The notes beneath the pieces were generated by a model that was not told where the DNA came from, made no database searches, and was given only the letters and a program-made list of their open reading frames with translations. A DNA stretch of 64,000 nucleotides, from positions 3,410,001 through 3,474,000 of the forward strand of contig CP138906.1 of NCBI GenBank assembly GCA_033977085.1, given 5' to 3'. Source of the DNA: Apirhabdus apintestini. GTDB taxonomy: Bacteria > Pseudomonadota > Gammaproteobacteria > Enterobacterales > Enterobacteriaceae. The position numbers were made by a program, and so were the translations under genes. Position 1 is the stretch's first letter, and each line of letters starts with the position of its first letter. Below are positions 45,901 to 57,886 of the stretch, one piece after another.

Positions 45901-45921
45901 AACGGGCGCCTGGCGCCCGTT
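45901..45921 (+). terminator. ygiM terminator hairpin
   Basis: AACGGGCGCC-t-GGCGCCCGTT, a perfect stem 13 bases after ygiM, without a long T run. Confidence 0.6.
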
Positions 45922-46003
45922 AGTTCTGACATCACCACCTTTCTTTCGCCTTCTTCTCTACACTTACGTATGATGCGTTTTTCATTTTCTCAGGAGTGTG
46001 AGC

Positions 46004-47238
46004 GTGAAGATTTATCTGGTCGGCGGCGCCGTTCGCGATGCGTTATTGAATCTGCCGGTAAAAGATAAAGACTGGGTCGTGGTCGGCGCAACGCCGCAGG
46101 AAATGCTGAATGCCGGATACCGGCAGGTCGGCCGTGATTTTCCGGTTTTTCTACACCCTCAAACTCAGGAAGAATATGCGCTGGCGCGCACCGAGCGTAA
46201 GTCAGGACAAGGATATACCGGCTTTATTTGCCACGCCGCGCCAGACGTCACCCTGGAACAAGACTTGCTGCGCCGGGATTTGACCATCAACGCCATCGCA
46301 CTCGGCGAAGCGGAGGATTATATCGATCCCTTCGGCGGCCAGGAGGATATTCTTCAGCGCACGCTACGTCACGTCTCCCCGCCTTTACCGAAGATCCACT
46401 GCGCGTTTTACGCGTTGCACGTTTCGCGGCCCGCTATGCGCATCTGGATTTTCAGATAGCGCCAGAAACCATGTCGCTAATGCGTGACATGGCCGCGCGC
46501 GGCGAACTTGAGCACCTCACGCCCGAGCGGGTCTGGAAAGAAACAGAAAGTGCGCTCGGCACTCAAAGCCCTCACGTCTATTTTCAGGTATTACGCGATT
46601 GCGGCGCCCTTGCTACGCTGTTCCCTGAAATCAACGCGCTATTTGGCGTGCCAGCACCGGCTAAATGGCATCCAGAAATCGATACCGGGGTTCATACCCT
46701 GATGACACTACATATGGCTTCCCGGCTCAGCCCGGCCGTAGATGTACGTTTCGCCGCGCTGACGCACGATGTGGGCAAGGGCTTAACTCCGCCGCGCCTG
46801 TGGCCCAGCCATCACGGGCACGGACCGGCTGGCGTCAGGTTGATTGAGAATTTGTGCCAGCGTCTGCGCGTTCCTAATGATATTCGGGACTTAGCAAAAC
46901 TGGTGGCCCGGTATCACGATCTCATCCACACATTTGCCGTATTGCAGCCTAAAACGCTGGTTAAGCTGTTCGATGACATCGATGCGTGGCGCAAGCCCCA
47001 GAGAATTGAACAAATCGCTATCACCAGCGAAGCCGACGCTCGTGGACGCACGGGTTTTGAACACAGCGATTATCCGCAAGGGCGCTGGCTGCGCAGCGCC
47101 TGGCAGGCGGCGCAAAGCGTCCCCACCCGTGAGGTTATCGATGCAGGTTTCCAGGGGCCAGCCATCCGCGAAGAACTGCGGCGGCGGCGTATCTGCGCCG
47201 TAGCCCGGTGGAAAGCACTGCACGGCCCTCACTCTTAA
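46004..47238 (+). pseudogene. cca: tRNA nucleotidyltransferase (CCA-adding) Cca, one frameshift as read
   Basis: Cca builds and repairs the 3' CCA of tRNAs and, in gamma-proteobacteria, has an HD domain with phosphohydrolase activity. The GTG start at 46004 is spaced well from AGGAG; the GTG at 45998 is too close. The nucleotidyltransferase signature is MKIYLVGGAVRDALL with RRDLTINAIA. The HD domain shows HPEIDTGVHTLMTL and THDVGKG. A C is missing from a C run near 46381, so HVSP should continue AFTEDPLRVLRVARF. Repaired length is 411 residues, as in E. coli. Confidence 0.9.
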
Positions 47239-47247
47239 GCCAGTGGC

Positions 47248-48066
47248 TTACATAAAGACCATATATACCGCGAACGCAACGATAAAACGATAAATAGCGA
47301 AGGGAATAAACGAAATTCGCTTAATGAGTTGCAGAAAGGTTTTGATGGCCAGCAGCGCAACCAAAAATGCCATCACAAAACCGACGGCAAACAGCGGTAA
47401 ATCCACCAGTGAGAGGAAACCAATACTCTTATATAGGTCGAGCGCCGTCGCGCCGATCATCATAGGCACCGCCAGCAGGAAAGAATATTCTGACGCCGCA
47501 TAGCGGCTAACTCCCATTAGCATGCCGCCAGAAATTGTGGCACCGGAACGTGAAAACCCCGGCCATAGCGCCAGACACTGAAAGCAGCCAATAGCAAATG
47601 CCTGCCTGTAGGTCATATCATCCAGCCCTACCGCGCGCGGCGTTTTAGGTTTGAACCACTCCGCGACGAGCAGCAGAATACCACCAGCAATTAGCGCATA
47701 CGCCACATTTAGCGGAGTAAATAGATCCTTAATCGCATGATGAAATATCAGGCCCAGAGCTACTGCCGGCACCATGCCTAAAAGAATATGAATTAATGAC
47801 AGTCGGCCGGTACCTTCGCCTTCATGCGGCTGCGGACCAAAATGAATGCCAATAAGCCCGAACAGACGGCGCCAGAACATCACTATCACGGCAAGAATCG
47901 ATCCTAGCTGAATGACGACTTCAAAGGTTTCCGCTTTATCACCGCGAAAGCCCAATAAATGGCCGATAATAATCATATGCCCGGTGCTGGAGACGGGTAG
48001 AAATTCCGTCAGTCCTTCAACCACGCCAAGAATGGCAGCAACCATCAGCGAATGTACATCGCTCAT
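47248..48066 (-). CDS. uppP: undecaprenyl-diphosphatase UppP (BacA)
   Basis: UppP dephosphorylates undecaprenyl diphosphate, recycling the lipid carrier for peptidoglycan and O-antigen; overexpression gives bacitracin resistance. Intact, 272 residues from the start at 48066 (MSDVHSLMVAAILGVVEG). Membrane-embedded motifs are clear: EGLTEFLPVSSTGHM and PGFSRSGATISGGMLMG. Several membrane segments follow. The last stretch FLQLIKRISFIPFAIYR is typical. Convergent with cca. Confidence 0.94.
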   Translation of the reverse strand: MSDVHSLMVAAILGVVEGLTEFLPVSSTGHMIIIGHLLGFRGDKAETFEVVIQLGSILAVIVMFWRRLFGLIGIHFGPQPHEGEGTGRLSLIHILLGMVPAVALGLIFHHAIKDLFTPLNVAYALIAGGILLLVAEWFKPKTPRAVGLDDMTYRQAFAIGCFQCLALWPGFSRSGATISGGMLMGVSRYAASEYSFLLAVPMMIGATALDLYKSIGFLSLVDLPLFAVGFVMAFLVALLAIKTFLQLIKRISFIPFAIYRFIVAFAVYMVFM

Positions 48067-48097
48067 TAACGACACCCTCTATGCAATCCCTAAAATA

Positions 48098-48120
48098 AAA
48101 ACGGCCTTGCGGCCGGAAAC
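48098..48120 (-). terminator. folB terminator
   Basis: On the minus strand: CCGGCCGC-aa-GGCCG followed by TTTTTATTTT, between folB and uppP. Confidence 0.7.
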
Positions 48121-48165
48121 AATCAAGCTTATGACTAGCGAACGGGCAATTCGTTTACTGGAATA

Positions 48166-48537
48166 TTACGCTGTGGGCGCTTTCGGAATAACCCCACGCT
48201 CAATGATTACCCCTACGCGCGCCGCGCGCGACACCGCGCCCGGTTTACTGACTTTAATTCGCACCCATGGAGTAGAAAAGCGGTTTAATAGCAGCGTCGC
48301 TACTTCTTCCGCCACGCGCTCTACCAGAGCGAAACGCCCGCCTGCGACATGTGCGACTATCGCTTCACTAACGTCGGCGTAGCTCAGGCAGTCCTGGACG
48401 TTATCGCTCATCGCCGCGCGTCGGTTATCCCATCCCATTTCGATATCGAACACTAATTGCTGTTCAATGGTCTGCTCCCAGTCATACACGCCAATAGTGG
48501 TAATCACTGAAAGTTGCTCTATAAATACTTTATCCAT
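48166..48537 (-). CDS. folB: dihydroneopterin aldolase FolB
   Basis: FolB cleaves 7,8-dihydroneopterin in folate synthesis and can also epimerise it. Intact, 123 residues. Family motifs IGVYDWEQTIEQQLVFDIEM (N-terminal), LSYADVSEAIVAHV, and the catalytic Lys in WVRIKVSKPGAV are present. It diverges from plsY and precedes uppP, as in E. coli. Confidence 0.94.
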   Translation of the reverse strand: MDKVFIEQLSVITTIGVYDWEQTIEQQLVFDIEMGWDNRRAAMSDNVQDCLSYADVSEAIVAHVAGGRFALVERVAEEVATLLLNRFSTPWVRIKVSKPGAVSRAARVGVIIERGVIPKAPTA

Positions 48538-48776
48538 CGTTACCTGCCGTCATTCTCTGTTCACTTCGGACGCGAGCGTTTATCGCAAGCGCTGTGTCGC
48601 AGACGAGAGCCGCCTGAATACCATCGGTGGGTGCGTGACTTGGTAAAATGTTACGCGTCTCACACTGTGTTCTATTAGGGCGAAGCGCCCGCAAGAGGGA
48701 TACCACTTGCCGTGAAATATGCGTATTATCCACGGATGCAGAGAATAAAACGATTTTTTCAAAATGGAACCGCGTT

Positions 48777-49390
48777 ATGAGTGCAATCGCGCCTGTAATG
48801 GTCGTCCTCGCTTATCTGTGTGGCTCTATCTCCAGCGCTATTCTGGTGTGCCGCATCGCCAGACTGCCCGATCCGCGTGAAAACGGTTCCGGTAATCCCG
48901 GCGCCACCAATGTACTGCGCCTCGGCGGGAAAGGCGCGGCTATCGCCGTTTTGTTGTTCGATGTTTTAAAAGGTATGTTACCGGTATGGGCCGCCTGGGC
49001 ACTGGGCGTCACGCCGCTGTGGCTGGGCCTTATCGCAATAGCCGCCTGCCTTGGGCATATCTGGCCGATATTTTTGGTTTCCGCGGCGGAAAGGGCGTTG
49101 CGACCGCATTTGGCGCTATCGCGCCCATCGGCTGGGATTTAACCGGGGTAATGACGATAACCTGGCTTATCACCGTGCTGCTCAGCGGCTATTCATCCCT
49201 TGGCGCCATTATTAGTGCATTAATCGCGCCGTTTTACGTGTGGTGGTTTAAGCCTCAGTTTACGTTTCCCGTGGCGATGCTTTCCTGCCTGATTCTGCTG
49301 CGCCATCACGATAATATTCAGCGCCTGTGGCGCGGGCAGGAGCCAAAAATCTGGAAACGCCTGCGCAAACGCTCAAAAAACAAAGAGTAA
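48777..49390 (+). pseudogene. plsY: glycerol-3-phosphate acyltransferase PlsY, one T-run frameshift
   Basis: PlsY moves the acyl group from acyl-phosphate to glycerol 3-phosphate in the inner membrane. Motif 1 (GSGNPGATNVLR) is intact. Motif 2 and the GGKG loop are split near 49075: LGHIWPIF should continue FGFRGGKGVATAFGAIAP, but one T of a T run is missing. The rest (ITWLITVLLSGYSSLG to KRSKNKE) follows. Repaired length is about 204 residues. The start at 48777 (MSAIAPVMVV) matches the family. Confidence 0.87.
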
Positions 49391-49502
49391 ACGCGTTAGT
49401 CACCTACTCACCGGAGCAATACCCACTCTCGCAGGAAAATCAGTAAAATAGCCGCATAATGCCTTCTAAAAAGCGGCTTCTGACCGCGCCAATAATTCCT
49501 GA

Positions 49503-49533
49503 CAAAAAACCACGCCTAAAGGGCGTGGTTTCT
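49503..49533. terminator. bidirectional terminator between plsY and tsaD
   Basis: AAAAAACCACGCC-taaa-GGGCGTGGTTTCT; A and T runs on both sides serve the two converging genes. Confidence 0.8.
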
Positions 49534-49590
49534 AGCCAGCGGCAACGACATTCATTTGCGAGTCGGACGCAGGTGGCGCAAACCAGAACT

Positions 49591-50604
49591 TCACGCCGCG
49601 GGCAAATCCGCCAGCGGCCAGCGGGGCCGAACGCTTACTTCAAGGCCGCTTACATTACCCGCTTTTAAACGAATCAACCCGGCATACGCTATCATCGCAC
49701 CATTATCGGTACAAAACTCCGGCCGCGCGTAGAATACTTCGCCGCGGCGCTTCGCCATCATCTGTGCCAACCTCTCACGCAGCGTTCGGTTAGCGCTTAC
49801 GCCACCGGCAACCACTAAACGGCTAAAGCCGGTTTGCTCCAGCGCGCGCCGGCATTTAATCATTAGCGTATCCACCACGGCGTCTTCAAACGCGCGCGCG
49901 ATATCAGCGCGTGCCTGCGGATCTTCGCCGCTGTCGCGAATAGTATTTGCAGCAAAAGTTTTTAACCCGGAGAAACTCAGATCCAGGCCGGGTCTGTCCG
50001 TCATCGGGCGCGGGAAAGTAAAGCGCCCCGGCACGCCCTGCGCGGCCATTTGCGACAGCCGCGGCCCGCCCGGGTAATCCAGCCCGAGCAACTTCGCTGT
50101 CTTATCAAACGCCTCACCGGCGGCGTCGTCAATGGACTCGCCAAGTAGCGCATACTGCCCAATTCCCGTCACGCTAATAAGCTGCGTATGCCCGCCGGAT
50201 ACCAGCAGCGCGACGAAGGGAAACGCCGGCGGCTGGGGTTCCAGCATCGGCGCTAATAAATGACCTTCCATGTGATGTACCGGCACGGCGGGCACATCCC
50301 AGGCAAAAGCCAGCGAGCGCCCTATCGTGGCGCCAACCAACAGGGCGCCCACCAGCCCCGGCCCGGCGGTATACGCAACGGCATCAATGTCATTTGCCTG
50401 TAGATTCGCCTCTTTTAGCGCGGCCTGAATAAGCGGCACCGTTTTACGCACGTGATCGCGCGAAGCAAGTTCTGGAACCACACCGCCGTAATCGGCATGC
50501 AGTTTTATTTGGCTATACAGTTGATTAGCGAGAAGCCCCGCATTGTCATCGTAAATAGCAATGCCGGTTTCATCGCAGGATGTCTCAATTCCCAGTACAC
50601 GCAT
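49591..50604 (-). CDS. tsaD: tRNA N6-threonylcarbamoyladenosine transferase subunit TsaD
   Basis: TsaD transfers threonylcarbamoyl to A37 of ANN-decoding tRNAs, together with TsaB and TsaE. Intact, 337 residues, identical to the E. coli length. It has the ASKHA start VLGIETSCDETGIA, the metal-binding HHMEGH, and the nucleotide loop LLVSGGHTQL. The start at 50604 (MRVLGIETS) is the family start; the frame extends 38 codons upstream but those codons look like noise. It diverges from rpsU. Confidence 0.95.
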   Translation of the reverse strand: MRVLGIETSCDETGIAIYDDNAGLLANQLYSQIKLHADYGGVVPELASRDHVRKTVPLIQAALKEANLQANDIDAVAYTAGPGLVGALLVGATIGRSLAFAWDVPAVPVHHMEGHLLAPMLEPQPPAFPFVALLVSGGHTQLISVTGIGQYALLGESIDDAAGEAFDKTAKLLGLDYPGGPRLSQMAAQGVPGRFTFPRPMTDRPGLDLSFSGLKTFAANTIRDSGEDPQARADIARAFEDAVVDTLMIKCRRALEQTGFSRLVVAGGVSANRTLRERLAQMMAKRRGEVFYARPEFCTDNGAMIAYAGLIRLKAGNVSGLEVSVRPRWPLADLPAA

Positions 50605-50917
50605 AACATTAAACTTTCTTCGCTGTTGACTGGGCGCAGTGTATGCGCGCGCGCGCGTGAAGTAAAATTGTGGTGCCATAGACGGTCGTTTTCGTGCGCT
50701 CCAATTGGCAACACACACGGTAAATACCTGTCACGCCAAAGCCAACCGCCCGTGCGGCACTCACTTCCTAGCAATAAAGCGCCATCGCCTGCCTTAATTT
50801 CACGCGCGCCTGCCCACATCCATCGGTAAATCTTCGCTCACTTTATGCCCGGCGCTGGTGTATACTTCCACGCCAAAAGGATTCTTGCTAAAAAGCGAAT
50901 TTCTGGCTGGCTTGCGC

Positions 50918-50947
50918 TTTACAACGCGGCGGCAATTGCAGTAAAAT
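50918..50947 (+). promoter_or_regulatory. sigma-70 promoter of the rpsU-dnaG-rpoD operon
   Basis: TTTACA and TAAAAT are separated by 18 bases, about 70 bases before the rpsU start, in a region that closely recalls the E. coli rpsU leader. The rest of 50605-51018 holds no gene. I could not place a LexA box with confidence. Confidence 0.65.
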
Positions 50948-51018
50948 TCCGCACCATTTTGAAATAGGCTGGCGTCTGATGCCAGCGGCAAACCGAATTA
51001 ATCAAAGGTGAGAGGCAC

Positions 51019-51234
51019 ATGCCGGTAATTAAAGTACGTGAAAACGAGCCGTTCGACGTAGCACTGCGTCGCTTCAAACGTTCCTGCGAAAAAGCAGGCA
51101 TCCTGGCGGAAGTTCGTCGTCGTGAGTTTTATGAAAAACCAACGACTGAACGTAAGCGCGCTAAAGCGTCTGCCGTGAAGCGTCACGCTAAGAAACTGGC
51201 TCGCGAAAACGCACGCCGTACTCGTCTGTATTAA
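51019..51234 (+). CDS. rpsU: 30S ribosomal protein S21
   Basis: A complete 71-residue protein: start MPVIKVRENEPFDVALRRF, basic C-terminus ARENARRTRLY. S21 helps the 30S subunit bind mRNA near the anti-Shine-Dalgarno. GGTGAGAGGC precedes the start. First gene of rpsU-dnaG-rpoD. Confidence 0.97.
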   Translation: MPVIKVRENEPFDVALRRFKRSCEKAGILAEVRRREFYEKPTTERKRAKASAVKRHAKKLARENARRTRLY

Positions 51235-51239
51235 TTTCG

Positions 51240-51332
51240 GGAGGGGATAGCCCCTCGTGACTCAGACAGAGTTATAGTGACAAGGCCGTGCTTCCGAAAG
51301 GAATGCGCGGCTTGTTCTCGTTTATGAGCTAA
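51240..51332 (+). terminator. hairpins between rpsU and dnaG (attenuating terminator / processing)
   Basis: GAGGGG-at-a-gCCCCTC (51241-51257) and AAGGCCGTGC...GCGCGGCTTGTT (51283-51316) sit where E. coli has the partial terminator that lowers dnaG relative to rpsU. Confidence 0.5.
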
Positions 51333-51345
51333 TAAATCGGGGCCT

Positions 51346-53093
51346 ATGGCTGGACGTATCCCACGCGTTTTTATCAACGACTTGCTGGCGCGCACCGACA
51401 TCGTCGATCTTATCGACGCGCGTGTGAAGCTAAAAAAGCAGGGTAAGAATTATCACGCGTGCTGCCCGTTCCATAATGAAAAACCCCCTCTTTTACCGTA
51501 AACGGCGAAAAGCAGTTTTATCACTGTTTTGGCTGCGGCGCCCATGGCAACGTCATCGACTTTTTAATGAACTTTGACAAACTTGAATTTGTCGAATGCG
51601 TTGAAGAACTGGCGTCCATGCATAATTTAGATGTTCCCTTTGAGGCGGGCAACGGCCCCAGTCAGATTGAACGTCACCAGCGGCAAAGCCTGTATCAATT
51701 GATGGATGGCCTAAACGCCTTTTATCAGCAGGCATTAACACAGCCTCAGGCGCAAGGTGCACGCAGTTACCTGCAGCAGCGAGGCCTGAGCGACGAAGTA
51801 ATCGCTCGTTTTTCTATTGGTTACGCACCGGAAGGCTGGGATAACGTACTTCGACGTTTTGGCGGAAATCAGGAAAATCGTCAGGCCTTAACCGACGCGG
51901 GAATGCTGGTTACCAACGATCGGGGACGCAGCTACGACCGCTTTCGTGAACGGGTTATGTTCCCTATTCGCGATAAGCGCGGACGTGTCATCGGCTTCGG
52001 CGGCCGCGTAATGGGCGACGGGCAGCCAAAATATCTGAACTCCCCGGAAACCGATATTTTTCATAAAGGCCGCCAGCTCTATGGTCTTTACGAAGCCCGG
52101 GAGCATGCATCCGAGCCGCAGCGCCTGTTAGTGGTAGAAGGCTATATGGATGTCGTCGCGCTGGCGCAATATGGCATTAACTATGCCGTAGCCTCGCTGG
52201 GAACATCCACGACGGCGGATCATATCCAGCTTTTGTTTCGTACCACAAACAGCGTCATTTGTTGCTATGACGGCGACAGAGCAGGACGCGACGCGGCGTG
52301 GCGCGCGCTTGAAACGGCGCTGCCGTATATGACGGATGGCCGCCAGTTACGCTTTATGTTCCTGCCGGACGGAGAAGACCCGGACACCCTCGTGCGTAAA
52401 GAGGGAAAAGAAGCATTTGAAGCGCGCATGGAGTCCGCTCAGCCGCTATCTATGTTTTTATTTAACAGCCTGTTGCCGCGGGTTGATCTGAGTACGCCGG
52501 ACGGCCGCGCGCAGCTGAGTACGCTTGCGCTGCCGCTGATAACTCAGGTGCCAGGCGAAACGTTAAGGATTTATCTACGCCAGGAGCTCGGCAATAAACT
52601 GGGTATCCTCGACGATAGCCAGCTTGAAAAATTAATGCCGAAATTAGCTGAAAATGGCGCACAGCGTGCTTTACCCCAGCTAAAACGCACAACCATGCGT
52701 ATACTAATAGGGTTGCTGGTGCAAAACCCGGAGCTTGCGCCATTGGTACCGCCATTAAATGCGCTCGATCCCAGTAAACTGCCCGGTTTGGCGCTGTTTA
52801 ATGCACTGGTAGAGCAATGCTCTGCGCACCCGGGTCTTACGACCGGGCAGCTTTTAGAGCATTACCGTGGCACAAAAGAAGCGGTTACCCTTGAAAAACT
52901 CTCAATGTGGGACGATATAGCAGATAAGGATATTGCGGAAAAAACGTTCACTGACGCACTGGACCATTTATTCGATTCAGTGCTGGAAATGCGTCTTACG
53001 GAATTGATCGCACGCTCGCGCACGCAAGGGTTGACGCCCGCCGAACGCGAAGAAGTTCGTGTCATCACATTAGCACGCGCAAAAAATAAATGA
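51346..53093 (+). pseudogene. dnaG: DNA primase DnaG, one A-run frameshift as read
   Basis: DnaG makes the RNA primers for replication. The zinc finger (CCPFHNEK then CFGCGAHGNV), RNA polymerase domain and TOPRIM acids (VVEGYMDVVALA, CYDGDRAGRDAA) are visible, and the C-terminal helicase-binding domain ends LARAKNK. A missing A near 51481 (GAAAAACC for GAAAAAACC) puts a stop at codon 51, inside the zinc finger. Repaired length is about 582 residues, like E. coli's 581. The gene is essential, so this is almost certainly a sequence error. Confidence 0.92.
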
Positions 53094-53241
53094 CTTTAGC
53101 GGCTTAACTGCCGATATATCCTCGGGACAGCCCGAAGGCCGCGTAGATGGGCAGCGGCACGAAAACAAAACAGCCCGCATACGTTCTTGTTGGCGGTTTC
53201 GCCGACCGACACCAACCCTAAATAAGTGTGGATACCGTCTT

Positions 53242-55079
53242 ATGGAGCAAAACCCGCAGTCACAGCTTAAACTTCTTGTCACACGTGGTAAGGAGCAAGG
53301 CTATCTGACCTATGCCGAGGTCAATGACCATCTGCCGGAAGATATCATCGACTCCGATCAGATCGAAGACATCATCCAAATGATTAACGATATGGGCATC
53401 CAGGTGATGGAAGAAGCACCGGACGCCGACGATCTGATGCTGGCCGAAAACACCGCAGACGAAGATGCCGCTGAAGCCGCCGCCCAAGTATTATCCAGCG
53501 TAGAATCCGAGATGGGACGCACCACGGACCCGGTTCGCATGTACATGCGCGAAATGGGTACCGTTGGAGCTGCTCACGCGTGAAGGCGAGATAGATATCG
53601 CAAAACGCATCGAGGATGGCATTAACCAAGTGCAGTGCTCGGTTGCTGAATACCCGGAAGCAATCACCTATCTGCTGGAACAGTACGATCGCGTCGAAGC
53701 GGAAGAAGCGCGTCTTTCCGATCTTATCACCGGCTTTGTCGATCCGAACGCTGAAGAAGATATGGCGCCCACCGCGACCCACGTCGGTTCCGAACTTTCG
53801 GAAGAAGACCGTGACGACGACGACGACGAAGAGGACGACAGCGACGATGATAGCAGCGACGATGACAATAGCATCGATCCTGAACTGGCTCGCGAGAAAT
53901 TCGGTGAACTGCGCGCGCAGTACGAAGTAACGCGCGATATCATCAAAAGCAAAGGCCGCAGCCATGCCGCGGCGCAGGATGAGATCCAGAAACTGTCCGA
54001 CGTTTTTAAACAGTTCCGCCTCGTGCCGAAACAGTTCGACTATCTGGTTAACAACATGCGAACCATGATGGATCGCGTACGTACCAGGAACGTCTCATCA
54101 TGAAGCTGTGCGTTGAACAATGCAAAATGCCGAAGAAAAACTTCATCACGTTATTCACCGGTAATGAAACCAGCGATACCTGGTTTAACGCCGCGCTCGC
54201 GATGAATAAGCCGTGGTCTGAAAAACTGCATATCGTTGCAGAAGATGTTCAGCGCGGCCTGCAGAAACTGCAGCAGATTGAAGAAGAAACCGGCCTGACA
54301 ATTGAGCAGGTAAAAGATATCAACCGCCGTATGTCTATCGGTGAAGCAAAAGCCCGCCGCGCGAAAAAGAGATGGTTGAAGCTAACCTGCGTCTGGTTAT
54401 CTCTATTGCGAAAAAGTACACCAACCGAGGTCTGCAGTTCCCGGATTTGATTCAGGAAGGCAATATCGGCCTGATGAAAGCGGTAGATAAGTTTGAATAC
54501 CGCCGCGGCTATAAGTTCTCGACTTACGCAACGTGGTGGATTCGCCAGGCGATAACCCGCTCTATCGCAGACCAGGCGCGCACTATACGTATTCCGGTAC
54601 ATATGATTGAGACTATCAACAAACTCAATCGCATCTCCCGCCAAATGCTACAGGAGATGGGGCGCGAGCCTACGCCGGAAGAGTTGGCGGAGCGTATGCT
54701 AATGCCGGAAGATAAAATTCGTAAAGTGCTGAAAATCGCTAAAGAGCCTATCTCCATGGAAACGCCGATTGGCGATGACGAGGATTCGCATCTGGGCGAT
54801 TTTATCGAGGACACCACCCTCGAACTGCCTTTGGACTCAGCGACCACTGAAAGCCTGCGTGCGGCAACGCACGACGTGCTGGCTGGCCTTACGGCGCGTG
54901 AAGCTAAAGTCCTGCGTATGCGTTTCGGTATCGACATGAATACCGACCACACGCTGGAAGAAGTCGGCAAACAGTTTGACGTAACCCGCGAACGTATTCG
55001 CCAGATTGAGGCGAAAGCGCTGCGTAAACTACGCCATCCGAGCCGTTCCGAAGTACTACGCAGCTTTTTGGACGATTAA
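53242..55079 (+). pseudogene. rpoD: RNA polymerase sigma-70 RpoD, three frameshifts as read
   Basis: RpoD is the primary sigma factor. All regions are readable: 1.1 (QSQLKLLVTRGKEQGYLT), 1.2, the acidic non-conserved region (DDDDDEEDDSDDDSSDDD), 2 (YKFSTYATWWIRQAITRS), 3, and 4 (TLEEVGKQFDVTRERIRQ). Breaks are near 53570 (G gained before GAGCTG), 54088 (C lost in CCCAGG) and 54368 (A lost in an A run). Repaired length is about 612 residues. No bacterium is known to live without it, so these breaks are best read as sequence errors. Confidence 0.93.
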
Positions 55080-55105
55080 CGTTATTTAACACTAGCATTA
55101 ACCAG

Positions 55106-55135
55106 AAGCCCCGCGCTTAGGCCCGGGGCTTTTTA
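55106..55135 (+). terminator. rpoD operon terminator
   Basis: AAGCCCCG...CGGGGCTTTTT lies 27 bases after the rpoD stop. Confidence 0.8.
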
Positions 55136-55568
55136 TGGCTGCCTGAAAGCCTGATTCAGCGTGGCTGGCACCGCTTTTAGCGCTGCGTATTATCATTAGC
55201 CTCGTATTTACCGTACAGGCAAAGATTTTTTAACGTGCAGGCTATTCAGCATCGCCTTACGAATAGAGTGATAGCAACGACCCGGATAATTAATCACCTT
55301 CAGTCGGCACGTCCAGTGAACGGTTGAGCACCTGATAAGCCTCTACCAGCTCTGCCAGAGATGCCCGATTGAGACCGCTTGGATTAGGCAGTACCCAGAC
55401 AGCGGTCTCTTCAATGCGCCGCGCCTGTAGCCCCCACTTAACGTTGCGCTCGCCAAATGCCTGCTCATAGGCCTGCTTCCCCAGCACCGCCAGCGACTGC
55501 TGTCAACAACGGGTAAAAAGTGATCCACTTACCGTCACCACCAACGGTCTAATATTGATCCACCTTGC

Positions 55569-56347
55569 TTACTCAGGATTAGCTTCCGCTATAACCCCGG
55601 CCTTTCGTTTCTGCTTCAGTCGATAGCTCTCTCCTTTTATCTGGACTACGTGTGAGTGATGTAAGATCCGGTCCAGCATTGCCGATGTCAGGGCTGCATC
55701 ACCCGCGAACGTCTGGTCCCACTGCCAGAACGGCAGGTTAGAGGTCAGGATCATCGCGCTCTTTTCGTAACGTTTGGCAATGACCTGGAAGAACAGCTTT
55801 GCCTCTTCCTGGCTGAACGGCAGATAGCCTATTTCGTCGATGATGAGCAGTTTGGGGGCCATGACACCGCGATTGAGTGTCGTTTTGTAACGCCCCTGAC
55901 GCTGGGAAGTCGACAGCTGTAACAGCAGGTCCGCTGCTGTTGTGAAGCGAACCTTGATGCCCGCCCGTACTGCCTCGTAGCCCATGGCTATCGCCAGATG
56001 TGTTTTCCCCACGCCCGAGGGGCCCAGCAACACGATGTTTTCGTTACGTTCGATGAAGCTCAGGGAACGCAGCGACTGGATTTGCTTCTGAGGTGCGCCG
56101 GTGGCGAAGGTGAAGTCGTATTCCTCGAACGTCTTCACCGCCGGGAAGGCTGCCATCCGCGTGTACATCGCCTGTTTACGCTGATGCCGGGCCAGTTTCT
56201 CCTCATGTAGCAGGTGCTCCAGGAAGTCCATATAGCTCCATTCCTGATCCACTGCCTGTTGCGACAGTGCCGGCGCCGCGCCGATAAGGCTGTCCAGCTG
56301 GGCTCGTTCAGCAAGCACCATCAGCCGTTGATGTTGTAGTTCGACCA

Positions 56348-56351
<4 letters not shown>
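55569..56351 (-). CDS. istB: IS21 helper ATPase IstB, copy 3 (complete)
   Basis: The only unbroken istB here: 260 residues, start MMVELQHQRL, Walker A GPSGVGKTHLAIAM, Walker B LLIIDEIGYLPF, a sensor-like ILTSNLP, end VIAEANPE. IstB oligomerises on target DNA and activates IstA. It has W where copies 1 and 2 have G in LPFGQWDQ. The start overlaps the istA stop. Confidence 0.92.
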
Positions 56352-57371
<1,020 letters not shown>

Positions 57372-57851
57372 AAGCTCCCCTGTATTCAGAGGAGCAGATT
57401 AACCCTGGATCAGTTTTCAACCGCTGGGGTGGATCAGTTTTGCACCGTTGGTAACAACTGCGGCTGCCAGCGCATGACTTTCTTCGTCAGCGCTTCACCA
57501 CCGCAGCGTAACTCCTCGCGCTGTAGCTCGCCCGCCTGAACGGTAGGCCGAGCCACCAGCATGGTAATACCGCAGTCCGACGCTAAAAGCTGGTGTTCAT
57601 CAGCTGGTCTGAGCAGGCTCGGAGTAAAGCCCGCCAAATGAATCACTTTCCAGAAACGGTTCCCCGGATGTGCAAAATGATACCCAGTATGAGCCGATGA
57701 TTTTCCCGGATTAATGCCACAAAACAGCACCCGCAGCCCGGGCGCGACAATATCATCAATCATTACGCTCTCCCTGTACTTAGTCGTCTCAGTATAAACC
57801 GGGACTAAGCCGCTGTTTAGAAAAACAGCATACGCATTCAAGGGTGCTGGA

Positions 57852-57876
57852 TTGCCCCGCCGAGTTACATTATAAT
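57852..57876 (+). promoter_or_regulatory. ileX promoter, -10 element
   Basis: A perfect TATAAT at 57871-57876 lies 11 bases before the tRNA, followed by a GC-rich discriminator (CTCCCGCC) typical of stringently controlled tRNA genes. The -35 is weak (TTGCCC is too close). Confidence 0.55.
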
Positions 57877-57886
57877 CTCCCGCCTC

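Noticed and set aside
49591..50718. Longer TsaD starting at 50718
   Set aside because: The 38 extra codons have no family similarity and the product from 50604 has exactly the usual length.
53815..53880. Acidic repeat (GACGACGAC) in rpoD as a microsatellite or insertion
   Set aside because: The run of Asp and Ser codons matches the normal non-conserved acidic region of enterobacterial RpoD.
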